DNA of 64,000 bases, taken from Nocardioides psychrotolerans (GTDB lineage Bacteria; Actinomycetota; Actinomycetes; Propionibacteriales; Nocardioidaceae). Under the pieces are notes generated by a model. The model did no database searches. It saw only the letters and a list, made by a program, of their open reading frames with translations, and was not told the origin of the DNA. The stretch covers positions 16,200 through 80,199 of the forward strand of contig NZ_FOQG01000019.1 in NCBI RefSeq assembly GCF_900113685.1, in the 5' to 3' direction. Positions 53,361 through 62,114 of the stretch are shown piece after piece (positions within the stretch are counted from its first letter, which is position 1; every line of letters begins with the position of its first letter). The position numbers and the translations under genes were made by a program.

Positions 53361-54551
53361 GTGCCCCGGAGACCTCCCGCCGCCCCCCGCCGCAGGGCGG
53401 CGACGGCCCTACAGCGCTCCTCCGGCACGCTCAGCACGGCCGCCATGGCGCGCATGGAGGCCGACATGCCGTGGTTCCGGGAGCTGAGTGCCCAGGACCG
53501 CTCGTGGGTGGGCCTGATCGTGCAGGCCGGCATCAAGAGCTTCCTCGACTGGTTCCGCTCCGACGTGGACGTCAGCGACGCCGAGGGACCGGCGCTCGCG
53601 GCCTCTGTCTTCGGGGCCGCGCCGCGCGCCCTCGCCGGGGTGATCACGCTCCAGCAGACCGTCGACCTGGTCCGGCTCTCGATCGAGGTGGTCGAGAGCA
53701 ACATCGACGGCATCCTCGACCCTGAGGACGCACCGGCCGTCCACGCCGCCGTGCTCCGTTACGCGCGAGAGGTCGCGTTCGCCACCGCCGAGGTCTACGC
53801 GAAGGCCGCCGAGGCGCGGGGGGCTTGGGACGCCCGCCTCGAGGCCCTGGTCGTCGATTCCGTGCTGAGGGCCGAGGCCGACGAGTCGGTCCTCTCCCGT
53901 GCCAGTGCCGTCGGCTGGGGTGCTCGGGGCCAGGTCGCCGTCGTCCTCGCGACCATGCCCGAGCGACGCAACGAGACCGACCTCTTCGACGCCGTACGAC
54001 GAGCAGCGCGCGAGGCCGGCATGGACGCGCTGTGCGCGGTGCAGGGCGACCGCCTGGTGGTGCTGCTCGGCGGCGTCCAGGACGAGGCGACCGCCGCCGC
54101 GGCGCTGGTCGACCTGGTGGCGGACGGGCCCGTGGTGGTGGGACCGGTCACCGAGGACCTCGGGCACGCTCACCTCTCCGCACGGGCCGCCCTGTCGGCC
54201 CACCGGGCAGCCGCCGGCTGGCCCGAGGCGCCTCGCCCGGTGCGGTCCAGTGATCTCCTGCCCGAGCGCGCCCTGGCCGGCGACGGACACGCGCGGCGCC
54301 ACCTCGTGGAGGAGATCTACCTCCCACTGCTCCACGCCCGCGGCACGCTCATCGAGACCCTGGCGGCCTACTTCGCGACGGGATCCTCGCTGGAGGCGAC
54401 CGCGCGCATGCTTTTCGTGCACGCCAACACCGTGCGATACCGACTGCGGCAGGTCGCCGAGACGACGGGGTTCACCCCTTCCCACCCCCGCGACGCCCTG
54501 ACCCTCCAGATCGCTCTCGTGCTCGGACGCCAGTCCGGGCGTGACTTGTAG
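53361..54551 (+). CDS. fasR: PucR-family transcriptional regulator, FasR-like
   Basis: This 396-residue protein has a C-terminal PucR-type helix-turn-helix (GSSLEATARMLFVHANTVRY, near residue 350, then RLRQVAETTG) and a GGDEF-like central domain. It occupies the position of Rv2242 and Streptomyces FasR, which activate fatty acid synthesis genes, directly upstream of fabD. A palindrome overlaps its stop codon and lies 69 nt before fabD. The promoter is leaderless type. Assignment as FasR is by synteny and domain type. Confidence 0.82.
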   Translation: MPRRPPAAPRRRAATALQRSSGTLSTAAMARMEADMPWFRELSAQDRSWVGLIVQAGIKSFLDWFRSDVDVSDAEGPALAASVFGAAPRALAGVITLQQTVDLVRLSIEVVESNIDGILDPEDAPAVHAAVLRYAREVAFATAEVYAKAAEARGAWDARLEALVVDSVLRAEADESVLSRASAVGWGARGQVAVVLATMPERRNETDLFDAVRRAAREAGMDALCAVQGDRLVVLLGGVQDEATAAAALVDLVADGPVVVGPVTEDLGHAHLSARAALSAHRAAAGWPEAPRPVRSSDLLPERALAGDGHARRHLVEEIYLPLLHARGTLIETLAAYFATGSSLEATARMLFVHANTVRYRLRQVAETTGFTPSHPRDALTLQIALVLGRQSGRDL

Positions 54552-54562
54552 GAACCCTACAA
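54546..54562. promoter_or_regulatory. Palindrome upstream of fabD, possible regulator site
   Basis: TTGTAGG, AAC, CCTACAA is a perfect 7-bp inverted repeat that spans the stop of the PucR-type regulator gene and lies 69 nt before the fabD GTG, the place expected for an activator site of the FAS II operon. Confidence 0.5.
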
Positions 54563-54630
54563 AGAACCGCCGGTCAGATTCGTCAGCGTCGGACGCGAGC
54601 CGATAGCCCCGGGGGCGGCACAGTGAAGGG

Positions 54631-55818
54631 GTGCTCGTCATCGTCGCTCCCGGACAAGGGGCCCAGACCCCAGGTTTCCTCACGCCCTGGTTGGAGGACC
54701 CGGTCTTCGCTGCTCGCATCGGGTGGCTCTCCACCGTGGCCGGCCTCGACCTGGCCCACTACGGCACCGAGGCCGACGCAGACACCATCCGGGACACCAA
54801 GATCGCCCAGCCACTGCTGGTCGCAACCGGCCTCGTGGCGGCGCTCGAGCTCTTCCCCCACCCGATCGACGCCTTCGAGCGCGTGGGTGCTCTCGCCGGC
54901 CACAGCGTCGGCGAGCTCGCGGCAGCCGCCGGCGCCCGCACCATCACCGCCGAGCAGGCCATGGTCCTGGTGCGCGAGCGCGGCAAGGCCATGGCCGAGG
55001 CAGCAGCGGTCACCCCGACGGGCATGACGGCGATCCTCGGTGGAGACCGCGCCGAGGTCCTCGCCGCCCTGGCCGAGCACGGCCTCACCCCGGCCAACGA
55101 CAACGGTCCGGGCCAGATCGTCGCCGCCGGCACGATGGAGCAGCTGGCGGCCCTCGCCGCAGCACCCCCGGCCAAGGCGCGCCTGATGCCCCTGACCGTC
55201 GCCGGGGCCTTCCACACCTCGCACATGCAGCCCGCGGTCGGCCACGTCGCGCGCCTGGCCCAGTCGGTGTCGGTGCACGACCCGCGCATCCCCCTGATCT
55301 CCAACAAGGACGGCCACGTCATCCACGACGGGCGCGAGGTCCTCAAGCGGATCGTGGGTCAGATCGCCAGTCCCGTGCGCTGGGACCTCTGCCTCGACAC
55401 GATGACCGACCTCGGCGTCACCGGCATCCTCGAGATGCCCCCGGCGGGCACCCTGACCGGCATCGCCAAGCGCGCCCTCAAGGGTGTCGAGACCTTCGCC
55501 CTCAAGACCCCCGACCAGCTCGACGACGCCCGCGCGTTCTGTGACAAGCACGGCGAGGGGTCGTTGATGAACACCACCCCGACCTGGCGGATGGTCGTCT
55601 CCCCTGCGAAGGGCACCTTCCACCTCGACGGCGCGGCGGCCGACGCCGACGTCCTCGAGCCCGGGACGACGATCGGTGACATCGCCAGCCTGCGCGACCG
55701 CATCGTGATCACGGCGGCCCACGGCGGCGAGGTCGTCGAGTGGCTGGTCGAGGACGGCGACCTGGTCTCCCCGGGTCAGCCCCTCTTGCGTCTCCACCCC
55801 GTGGGCAGCTACTCGTGA
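54631..55818 (+). CDS. fabD: Malonyl-CoA:ACP transacylase fused to a pseudo-biotinyl domain
   Basis: Residues 1-310 are FabD: VIVAPGQGAQTPGF, nucleophile Ser92 in GHSVGELAAAAG, VAGAFHTSHM with the catalytic His, and MPPAGTLTGIAKR. Normal FabD ends about here. The extra 80 residues (about 315-393) resemble a biotin/lipoyl-attachment domain: VVSPAKGTFH, GTTIGDIASLRDRIVITA, EVVEWLVEDGDLVSPGQPLL. The modifiable lysine (normally A-M-K-M) is replaced (S-L-R-D, Arg355), so it cannot be biotinylated there. GTG start at 54631; fabH overlaps by 4 nt. Confidence 0.9.
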   Translation: MLVIVAPGQGAQTPGFLTPWLEDPVFAARIGWLSTVAGLDLAHYGTEADADTIRDTKIAQPLLVATGLVAALELFPHPIDAFERVGALAGHSVGELAAAAGARTITAEQAMVLVRERGKAMAEAAAVTPTGMTAILGGDRAEVLAALAEHGLTPANDNGPGQIVAAGTMEQLAALAAAPPAKARLMPLTVAGAFHTSHMQPAVGHVARLAQSVSVHDPRIPLISNKDGHVIHDGREVLKRIVGQIASPVRWDLCLDTMTDLGVTGILEMPPAGTLTGIAKRALKGVETFALKTPDQLDDARAFCDKHGEGSLMNTTPTWRMVVSPAKGTFHLDGAAADADVLEPGTTIGDIASLRDRIVITAAHGGEVVEWLVEDGDLVSPGQPLLRLHPVGSYS

Positions 55819-56810
55819 TCACCCCCAGCACCGGCGCGGCCCACACCGCGATCCTGGGCGTCGGCGCCTACCGCCCCGAGCGCATCGTCCCCAACGCCGA
55901 GATCGTCGATGCGATCGAGTCCAGCGACGAGTGGATCCAACAGCGATCCGGCATCAAGGAGCGTCGCTTCGCGGGACCTCACGAGAGCGTGCAGATGATG
56001 TCGGTGGCAGCGGCACGCATCGCTCTGGAGCGTGCAGGCATCGATGCCCATCAGATCGACTGCGTCGTCGTCGCCACGGTCAGCCACCTGATGCAGACCC
56101 CCGCCGTCGCCACTCTCGTCGCCCACGAGCTCGGCACCGACGACGCAGCAGCCTTTGACATCTCCGCGGCCTGCGCCGGCTTCTGCCACGGCGTCGCCAT
56201 GGCCAGTGACTTCGTGCGCGCGGGCAGCGCCGGCCACGTCCTGGTCATCGGGGTCGAGCGACTCTCCGACATCACCGACCCCACCGATCGCGGGACGGCG
56301 TTCATCTTCGCCGACGGGGCCGGCGCGGTCGTCGTGGGCCCGAGCGAGACCCCCGGCATCGGTCCGGTCGTGTGGGGCTCGCAGGGCGAGCACTTCGACC
56401 ACATCCGGCAGCGCGAGGACTGGCGCGACGTGCTGGCCGGCGACAACCCGTCCATGCCCTACCTGAAGATGGAGGGCAACGCGGTCTTCCGCTGGGCGGC
56501 GTTCGCGATGGCCAAGGTCGGCCAGGAGGCCCTCGACCGGGCCGGCGTCACCGTCGACGAGCTCGACTGCTTCATCCCCCACCAGGCCAACATGCGCATC
56601 GTGGACGCGCTCGCCCGCTCCATGAAGCTGCCACCCACCATCCGCATCGCACGTGACATCGCGCAGATGGGCAACACCTCCGCTGCCTCGGTCCCTCTCG
56701 CGCTCGACCGGATGATCGTCGACGGAGAGGCCCGCTCCGGCGACCTCGCCCTGTTCATCGCCTTCGGCGCCGGCCTGGCCTACGCCGCCCAGGTCGTCGT
56801 CGTCCCCTGA
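55815..56810 (+). CDS. fabH: Beta-ketoacyl-ACP synthase III
   Basis: This 331-residue condensing enzyme starts FAS II by joining acyl-CoA to malonyl-ACP. It has SSDEWIQQRSGIKERRFA, catalytic Cys in DISAACAGFCHG, His in FIPHQANMRIVDAL and Asn in QMGNTSAASVPLAL. GTG 55815 overlaps the fabD stop (GTGA). Presence here matches the Streptomyces-type fabDHPF order; M. tuberculosis lacks fabH at this place. Confidence 0.95.
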   Translation: MITPSTGAAHTAILGVGAYRPERIVPNAEIVDAIESSDEWIQQRSGIKERRFAGPHESVQMMSVAAARIALERAGIDAHQIDCVVVATVSHLMQTPAVATLVAHELGTDDAAAFDISAACAGFCHGVAMASDFVRAGSAGHVLVIGVERLSDITDPTDRGTAFIFADGAGAVVVGPSETPGIGPVVWGSQGEHFDHIRQREDWRDVLAGDNPSMPYLKMEGNAVFRWAAFAMAKVGQEALDRAGVTVDELDCFIPHQANMRIVDALARSMKLPPTIRIARDIAQMGNTSAASVPLALDRMIVDGEARSGDLALFIAFGAGLAYAAQVVVVP

Positions 56811-56819
56811 TCGCACCAC

Positions 56820-56855
56820 CCCAGCACCAAGCCCAGCACCAAGCCCGAGCCCGAG
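56820..56855. repeat. Short tandem repeat before acpP
   Basis: CCCAGCACCAAG twice (56820-56843), then CCCGAG twice. It fills the 86-nt gap between fabH and acpP and may act as an unstructured spacer. Confidence 0.45.
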
Positions 56856-56896
56856 CAACACCACCTCACTGAATTCACACAGACAAGGAAGCCACC

Positions 56897-57142
56897 ATGG
56901 CCACCACCGAAGAGATCCGCGCCGACCTCGCCGAGATCGTCAACGAGGTCGCCGGCATCGAAGCCGACGACGTCCAGCTCGACAAGTCCTTCGTGGACGA
57001 CCTCGACGTCGACTCGCTGTCCATGGTCGAGGTCGTCGTGGCTGCCGAAGAGAAGTTCGGCGTGTCCATCCCCGACGACGAGGTCAAGAACCTCAAGACG
57101 GTCGGGGACGCGGTCGCGTTCATCGAGCGCGCCCAGGCCTGA
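56897..57142 (+). CDS. acpP: Acyl carrier protein
   Basis: This 81-residue acidic protein carries the growing acyl chain on phosphopantetheine attached to Ser40 in DDLDVDSLSMVEVVV. AAGGAAG lies 7 nt upstream of the ATG. Length and sequence are typical of FAS II ACP. It lies between fabH and fabF. Confidence 0.97.
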   Translation: MATTEEIRADLAEIVNEVAGIEADDVQLDKSFVDDLDVDSLSMVEVVVAAEEKFGVSIPDDEVKNLKTVGDAVAFIERAQA

Positions 57143-57152
57143 GAGTCACTCT

Positions 57153-58409
57153 ATGAGCAGCCGCACGCGCGTCTTCGTCACCGGCATGGGCACCACCAGC
57201 CCGGTCGGTGGCGACGTTTCCAGCACCTGGGACTCCCTCATCAACGGTCGCTCGGGCATCCGCCACCTGACGGAGGACTGGGCCCAGGACATGGCCGTCA
57301 AGATCGCCGGCCGGATCGCCGTCGAGCCGACCGAGGTCCTCGAGCGGGTCAAGGCCCGTCGACTGGACCGCTCGTCGCAGTTCGCGATGGTCGCCGCGAT
57401 GGAGGCCTGGCGTGACGCCGGCCTCGAGGGCTCCGTCCAGGACGGCACCGTCGACGGTGACAGGGTGGGCGTGGCGATGGCTTCCGGCATCGGCGGGGTC
57501 AACACGCTGCTCGACAACTACGACATCCTCAAGGAGAAAGGCCCCCGACGGGTCTCTCCCCTGGCCGTCCCCATGCTCATGCCCAACGCCCCGGCTGCCA
57601 ACATCAGTCTCTACGTCGGCGCCCGGGCAGCGGTGAACACCCCGGTGTCCGCCTGCGCCTCAGGCAACGAAGCCATCTCCTTGGCCCTGGACCAGATCCG
57701 TCTGGGCCGCGCGGACGTGGTCGTCGCCGGCGGCACGGAGGCCGCGATCCACCCGCTGCCGATGGCTGCCTTCGCCAACATGATGGCGTTGTCCAAGAAC
57801 GCCGGGGACCCGACCACCGTGTCGCGCCCCTGGGACACCGGCCGCGACGGCTTCGTCCTCGGCGAGGGTGCCGGCGTGCTGGTGCTGGAGTCCGAGGAGC
57901 ACGCCCGGGCCCGCGGAGCCCGCATCTACGCCGAGGTCCTGGGCGCCGGCATCACCGCCGACTCCCACGACATCGCGCAGCCCGACCCGAAGGGGCGAGG
58001 TGGCTCCCGCGCGATCCTGCGCGCGCTCCACGAGTCCGACATCAGCCCCACCGACATCGCGCACGTCAATGCCCACGCGACCTCGACGCCCCAGGGCGAC
58101 ATCGCCGAGGGTCTGATGCTCCACGCGACCCTCGGCGCCCATGCGGAGAACGTGGTCGTGACGAGCACCAAGTCGATGACCGGTCACCTCCTGGGTGGTG
58201 CGGGCGCGCTCGAGTCGATCGCCACGGTCCTGGCCCTGCACCACCGCCTGGTCCCGCCGACGATCAACCTCGACGACCTCGACCCCCAGGTCCACCTCGA
58301 CATCGCCACCAAGCCGCGCGACCTGCCGGCCGGCGATATCGCGGCGCTCAACAACTCCTTCGGTTTCGGAGGCGCCAACGTCGCCGTCGCCTTCGGGAGC
58401 GCCATGTGA
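57153..58409 (+). CDS. fabF: Beta-ketoacyl-ACP synthase II (FabF/KasA-like)
   Basis: This 418-residue elongating condensing enzyme has VTGMGTTSPVGGD at the N terminus, catalytic Cys in NTPVSACASGNEAI, and two His in NAHATSTPQGD and KSMTGHLLGGAGALES. It occupies the kasA position of M. tuberculosis; only one copy is present here (no kasB). The stop overlaps the accD GTG. Confidence 0.95.
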   Translation: MSSRTRVFVTGMGTTSPVGGDVSSTWDSLINGRSGIRHLTEDWAQDMAVKIAGRIAVEPTEVLERVKARRLDRSSQFAMVAAMEAWRDAGLEGSVQDGTVDGDRVGVAMASGIGGVNTLLDNYDILKEKGPRRVSPLAVPMLMPNAPAANISLYVGARAAVNTPVSACASGNEAISLALDQIRLGRADVVVAGGTEAAIHPLPMAAFANMMALSKNAGDPTTVSRPWDTGRDGFVLGEGAGVLVLESEEHARARGARIYAEVLGAGITADSHDIAQPDPKGRGGSRAILRALHESDISPTDIAHVNAHATSTPQGDIAEGLMLHATLGAHAENVVVTSTKSMTGHLLGGAGALESIATVLALHHRLVPPTINLDDLDPQVHLDIATKPRDLPAGDIAALNNSFGFGGANVAVAFGSAM

Positions 58410-59860
58410 CCACCTCCGTCGAGCCGGCTGCGGGCACCCGCGTGCCCAAGCCGGTCAAGGTCCCCCGCGACGAAGACCCGCGCAACCCGATCACGCGTCT
58501 GCGGGCCCTGATGGACGAGGGCTCGCTGGAGCTGATCACCCCCGACGACGACTCCGGCATGATCGCCGCCGTGGGTCTCGTCGACGGGACCCGCGTGGTC
58601 GCCTTCTGCTCCGACGCCACCGTCATGGGTGGCGCCATGGGCGACCTCGGCTGCCGAGTCGTCGTCGACGCCTACCACCGAGCTATGACCGACCAGCTGC
58701 CGATCATCGGCCTCTGGCACTCGGGCGGCGCCCGCCTCGCCGAGGGCGTCCTGTCGCTGCATGCGGTGGGCCGGATCTTCCAGATCATGACGCAGGCCTC
58801 GGGCAAGATCCCGCAGATCTCGGTCGTGCTCGGTCCGGCCGCAGGCGGTGCCGCCTACGGCCCCGCGCTCACCGACGTCGTCATCCTCGGCCCCCAGGGA
58901 CGCATCTTCGTGACCGGCCCCGACGTGGTGCGCTCGGTCACCGGAGAAGCCGTCGACATGCTGCGTCTTGGCGGCCCCGAGCCCCATGGCCGCCGTTCCG
59001 GCGTCGTGCACATCCTCACCGACTCCGAGCAGGACGCCCTCGACCGCGCCCGCGACGTCGCGTCGCTCCTGGGCTCGCAGGGCAGCCTCCGGGTTGCCGA
59101 GGTGGAGGACCGCGACCTCGCCTCGATGCTGCCGGAGTCCAGGAAGCGCGCCTACGACGTGCACCCGCTCGTCGAGGGCGTCCTGGATGACGGATCCATG
59201 CAGGAGCTCCACGCCAGGTGGGCGCCCAACATCGTCACGGCGTTGGGCCGCTTCGGTGGGCGCACGGTCGGCGTGGTCGCCAACAACCCGTTGCGCCTCG
59301 GCGGCTGTCTGGACTCGCTCTCGGCCGAGAAGGCCTCCCGCTTCGTGCGCATGTGCGATGCGTTCGGCGTCCCGCTGATCGTCCTGGTCGACGTGCCCGG
59401 CTACCTGCCCGGGGTCGGCCAGGAGTGGGACGGCGTCGTACGACGGGGAGCCAAGCTGCTGCACGCGTTCGGCGAGTGCGTCGTCCCCAGGGTCACGTTG
59501 GTGACCCGCAAGACCTATGGCGGCGCCTACATCGCCATGAACTCCCGCTCGCTGGGCGCCACCAAGGTGTTCGCCTGGCCGGGTTCCGAGGTAGCCGTGA
59601 TGGGCGCGGTGGCCGCCGTCAGGATCCTCCACCGCCGCAAGCTCGCAGAGGTGTCGGTCGAGATCCGGCCCACCGTCGAGGCCGAGCTTGCCGCCGAGCA
59701 CGAACGAATCGCCGGCGGTGTCGAGAAGGCCGTGGAGATCGGCGTCGTCGACGAGGTGGTGACCCCGGACCGCACGCGCTCGGCCATCGCCCGCGCCATC
59801 GACGAGGCGGTGCAGACCCGCGGCGTGCTGCACGGCCAGCACGGCAACATCCCGCTCTGA
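58406..59860 (+). CDS. accD: Acyl-CoA carboxylase carboxyltransferase (AccD6-like)
   Basis: This 484-residue carboxyltransferase makes malonyl-CoA (or methylmalonyl-CoA) with a biotinylated alpha subunit encoded elsewhere. The crotonase-fold halves show HSGGARLAEGVLSLH, VLGPAAGGAAYGPALTD and VDVPGYLPGVGQEWDGVVRR, RKTYGGAYIAMNSRSLGA. It corresponds to accD6 (Rv2247) and is translationally coupled to fabF (GTGA). Confidence 0.94.
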   Translation: MTTSVEPAAGTRVPKPVKVPRDEDPRNPITRLRALMDEGSLELITPDDDSGMIAAVGLVDGTRVVAFCSDATVMGGAMGDLGCRVVVDAYHRAMTDQLPIIGLWHSGGARLAEGVLSLHAVGRIFQIMTQASGKIPQISVVLGPAAGGAAYGPALTDVVILGPQGRIFVTGPDVVRSVTGEAVDMLRLGGPEPHGRRSGVVHILTDSEQDALDRARDVASLLGSQGSLRVAEVEDRDLASMLPESRKRAYDVHPLVEGVLDDGSMQELHARWAPNIVTALGRFGGRTVGVVANNPLRLGGCLDSLSAEKASRFVRMCDAFGVPLIVLVDVPGYLPGVGQEWDGVVRRGAKLLHAFGECVVPRVTLVTRKTYGGAYIAMNSRSLGATKVFAWPGSEVAVMGAVAAVRILHRRKLAEVSVEIRPTVEAELAAEHERIAGGVEKAVEIGVVDEVVTPDRTRSAIARAIDEAVQTRGVLHGQHGNIPL

Positions 59861-59947
59861 GAACCTCGACCGGTGAGCTTGACCGTAACCGGGAGGATGG
59901 CGTTGCGTTGTACCTATGACGTCCATCACTCACACGGAGGAATCGTG

Positions 59948-60385
59948 ATGCTGCGCTCTGCGACTCTCGGGACCCTGACCACGTTGGTCGTGACCCTGGG
60001 CGGTGTCGGGGTGGCTGACGCCACCTCGACCACGGCGCCCACGGCGCGCACGACCGACGCGTCGTCATGGGGCAGCACCAGGGCCCCTGACCAGGTGCTG
60101 CGCCAGGGGTGTCGCAACTATCGCTTCGCCTACAAGATCACCACGCCCAACAATGAGTGGCAGGCGGAAGTTTTCGTGACCGACCCTCGTGGGCGCGCGA
60201 TCGGCAGCGTCCTGGTCGATGCCGGGTCCAACCCCCGCCAGGACGTCAGGACCTTCCGCACCTGCCGGGCCTCGACGACCCCCGGGCGCTTCAAGCTCCG
60301 TATGCGGGTGACCTACACCGTCGGCTACGAGAAGTACGTCGGCTTCGTGAAGCCCACCTACTTCAGGCTCACCCGCCCGCGCTGA
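59948..60385 (+). CDS. Small secreted protein, unknown
   Basis: This 145-residue protein has a signal peptide (LRSATLGTLTTLVVTLGGVGVADA) and a mature beta-rich domain with two cysteines (QGCRNYRFAYKI and FRTCRAS), likely a disulphide. The end KYVGFVKPTYFRLTRPR is basic. GGAGG lies 7 nt before ATG 59948. A longer in-frame start at 59873 precedes this site and is less likely. No named family. Confidence 0.7.
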   Translation: MLRSATLGTLTTLVVTLGGVGVADATSTTAPTARTTDASSWGSTRAPDQVLRQGCRNYRFAYKITTPNNEWQAEVFVTDPRGRAIGSVLVDAGSNPRQDVRTFRTCRASTTPGRFKLRMRVTYTVGYEKYVGFVKPTYFRLTRPR

Positions 60386-60416
60386 CGATCGCGGGGCCTG
60401 CCACCGTGCGTCAGGG

Positions 60417-60935
60417 TCAGACGACCTGGTGCAACCAGCGCACAGGCGCGCCGTCACCGGCGTGGCGGAAGGTCTCGAGCTCGTCGTCCCACGGCTTGCC
60501 GAGGAGACGGTCGATCTCTACGAGCAGGGTGGTGTCCCCCAGGGCTGCCTTGACGACTGCCGCCTTGAGCCGGTCCTCGGGGATCATGATGTCCCCGTGC
60601 AGGCCGGTGACGGCGTGGAAGACCCCCAGCTCCGGGGTGGAGGAGAAGCGCGTCCCCTCGGTGGCCGACGTGGGCTCCTCGGTCACCTCGAAGCGCAGGT
60701 GGTTCCAGCCACGCAGGGCGGAGGCCATCTGGGCGGCTGAGCCGGCGGAGCCGACCCAGGAGAGCTCGGCGCGGTAGGCGCCGGCCTGGGCGGGTTGGGG
60801 GGTCCACTCCATGCTCACGGCGACGCCGAGGACGCCCCCCACGGCCCACTCGATGTGCGGGCACAGCGCGGAGGGCGCGGAGTGGACGTAGATGACGCCC
60901 CTCGTAGCCGGGTGGGTTGCAGTGCGTGTGGTCAC
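60417..60935 (-). CDS. DUF3145 protein
   Basis: This 172-residue protein has the DUF3145 features GVIYVHSAPSALCPHIEWAV, SMEWTPQPAQAGAYRAELSW, LRFEVTEEP, HGDIMIPEDRL and GKPWDDELETFRHAGDGAPV. The family is common in actinobacteria beside the fab/acc cluster and has no assigned function. GTG 60935 has AAGGAG 5 nt upstream. Confidence 0.92.
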   Translation of the reverse strand: MTTRTATHPATRGVIYVHSAPSALCPHIEWAVGGVLGVAVSMEWTPQPAQAGAYRAELSWVGSAGSAAQMASALRGWNHLRFEVTEEPTSATEGTRFSSTPELGVFHAVTGLHGDIMIPEDRLKAAVVKAALGDTTLLVEIDRLLGKPWDDELETFRHAGDGAPVRWLHQVV

Positions 60936-61086
60936 CGTGACTCCTTCATCGTCGGCGCGAGCTACGCCTTCCCCAGCGGTCTCACAGTCGATGAACGGTC
61001 AGTCGAGTGACAGATGTGTAGTTATGACCCCAGTGTGACGCATGCGGCCCCTGAGCACCAGTAGACACTCGCAGATAGAGCCGCCG

Positions 61087-62010
61087 TCAGCTGGTCGCCG
61101 TCGTGGACGGACACCGGGGACCGAGCTCCATCAGGGTGGAGATGACCTCCTCGGCGATGCCCAGCCCCCCGAGGTGGCTCTCCCCGCTGATCACGGTCAT
61201 GGTGGCGTCGGGCAACCGGTCGACCATGTGCTGCCCGTGCCGGAAGGGCACGATGTGGTCCTCGTCGCCGTGCCACCAGCGCACGGGCACGCTGACGTCG
61301 GCTGCTTGAAAGCCCCAGTCGCGGGTGAAGAGCACCAGGTCACTCAGGGGGGCTGAGGTCTGGAAGCGGCTGCCGTTGAGCAGGTCGTCGAGGAACATCG
61401 CCTTGAACTCCGGGCGAGCAAGCAGGTTCTTGTCCCCCGGCGGCTGCAGGGCCGCGTAGAGGTCCAGCCCAGGGCCGGCCAGGGGCTTCACCAGGCGGAT
61501 GGCCGCTGTGAGCGCGATGCCCAGCGGCACTCGTCCGGCTCGCAGCAGCGGTGCCAGCGCCACGGCCAGCTGGATGATCCCGCCCTCGGCGGCGTCCGGG
61601 CCTGCCGTGGGGGCCACTCCACCAAGGACGCCGACACCGTGGACGCGCTGCGGCAGAGCCGCGCCGGCCGCCAGGGCGTAGGGCCCGCCCCCCGAGAGAC
61701 CGATCAGCCGACAGGTGTCGACGGCCAGCGCGTCCAGGAGCAGCGCGAGGTCCCCGGCCCAGTCGACGATGTTCGGATAGAGGTGGGGGGTGGAGGACCC
61801 GATCCCGGGACGATCGATGCCGATGATGCGCAGGCCGTGCTGCTCGGCATGGAGCCGGGCCTCGAAGGGGATCTGCCGACGAGCCCCGGGGGTTCCGTGC
61901 ATCCACACGATCGCCGCCCCGCGAGGCGCGCCGTACTCCGCGAAGCTCAGGCGTCGCCCGTCGCGGACGGCGACAGTGCCCTCCAGGGCGGGCCGCTCTA
62001 CTGTGCTCAT
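61087..62010 (-). CDS. Alpha/beta hydrolase
   Basis: This 307-residue hydrolase has WMHGTPGARRQIPFEARLHA (oxyanion), Ser in IGLSGGGPYALAAGA, Asp in WWHGDEDHIVPFRHG and His in SGESHLGGLG. The style is that of actinobacterial epoxide-hydrolase or esterase-like proteins; the substrate is unknown. Start at ATG 62010; an upstream in-frame start adds unlike sequence. The 61011-61086 stretch downstream holds nothing I recognise. Confidence 0.85.
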   Translation of the reverse strand: MSTVERPALEGTVAVRDGRRLSFAEYGAPRGAAIVWMHGTPGARRQIPFEARLHAEQHGLRIIGIDRPGIGSSTPHLYPNIVDWAGDLALLLDALAVDTCRLIGLSGGGPYALAAGAALPQRVHGVGVLGGVAPTAGPDAAEGGIIQLAVALAPLLRAGRVPLGIALTAAIRLVKPLAGPGLDLYAALQPPGDKNLLARPEFKAMFLDDLLNGSRFQTSAPLSDLVLFTRDWGFQAADVSVPVRWWHGDEDHIVPFRHGQHMVDRLPDATMTVISGESHLGGLGIAEEVISTLMELGPRCPSTTATS

Positions 62011-62102
62011 GAGCGGATTCTGCCACCTGGGAGGGCTGGTCCTCAGGAGGTCCAGCAGGCGCGACAGCGCGACGAAACCGGGTGGTCCCCCTGTCCAGGG
62101 CC

Positions 62103-62108
62103 TACCCT
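62103..62108 (+). promoter_or_regulatory. TACCCT -10, leaderless type
   Basis: TACCCT ends 6 nt before ATG 62115. Confidence 0.42.
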
Positions 62109-62114
62109 CAGCGC

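Noticed and set aside
58184..59929. Minus-strand frame of 581 codons opposite accD
   Set aside because: It has His/Asp/Gly-rich low-complexity sequence and no start context; accD is the real gene.
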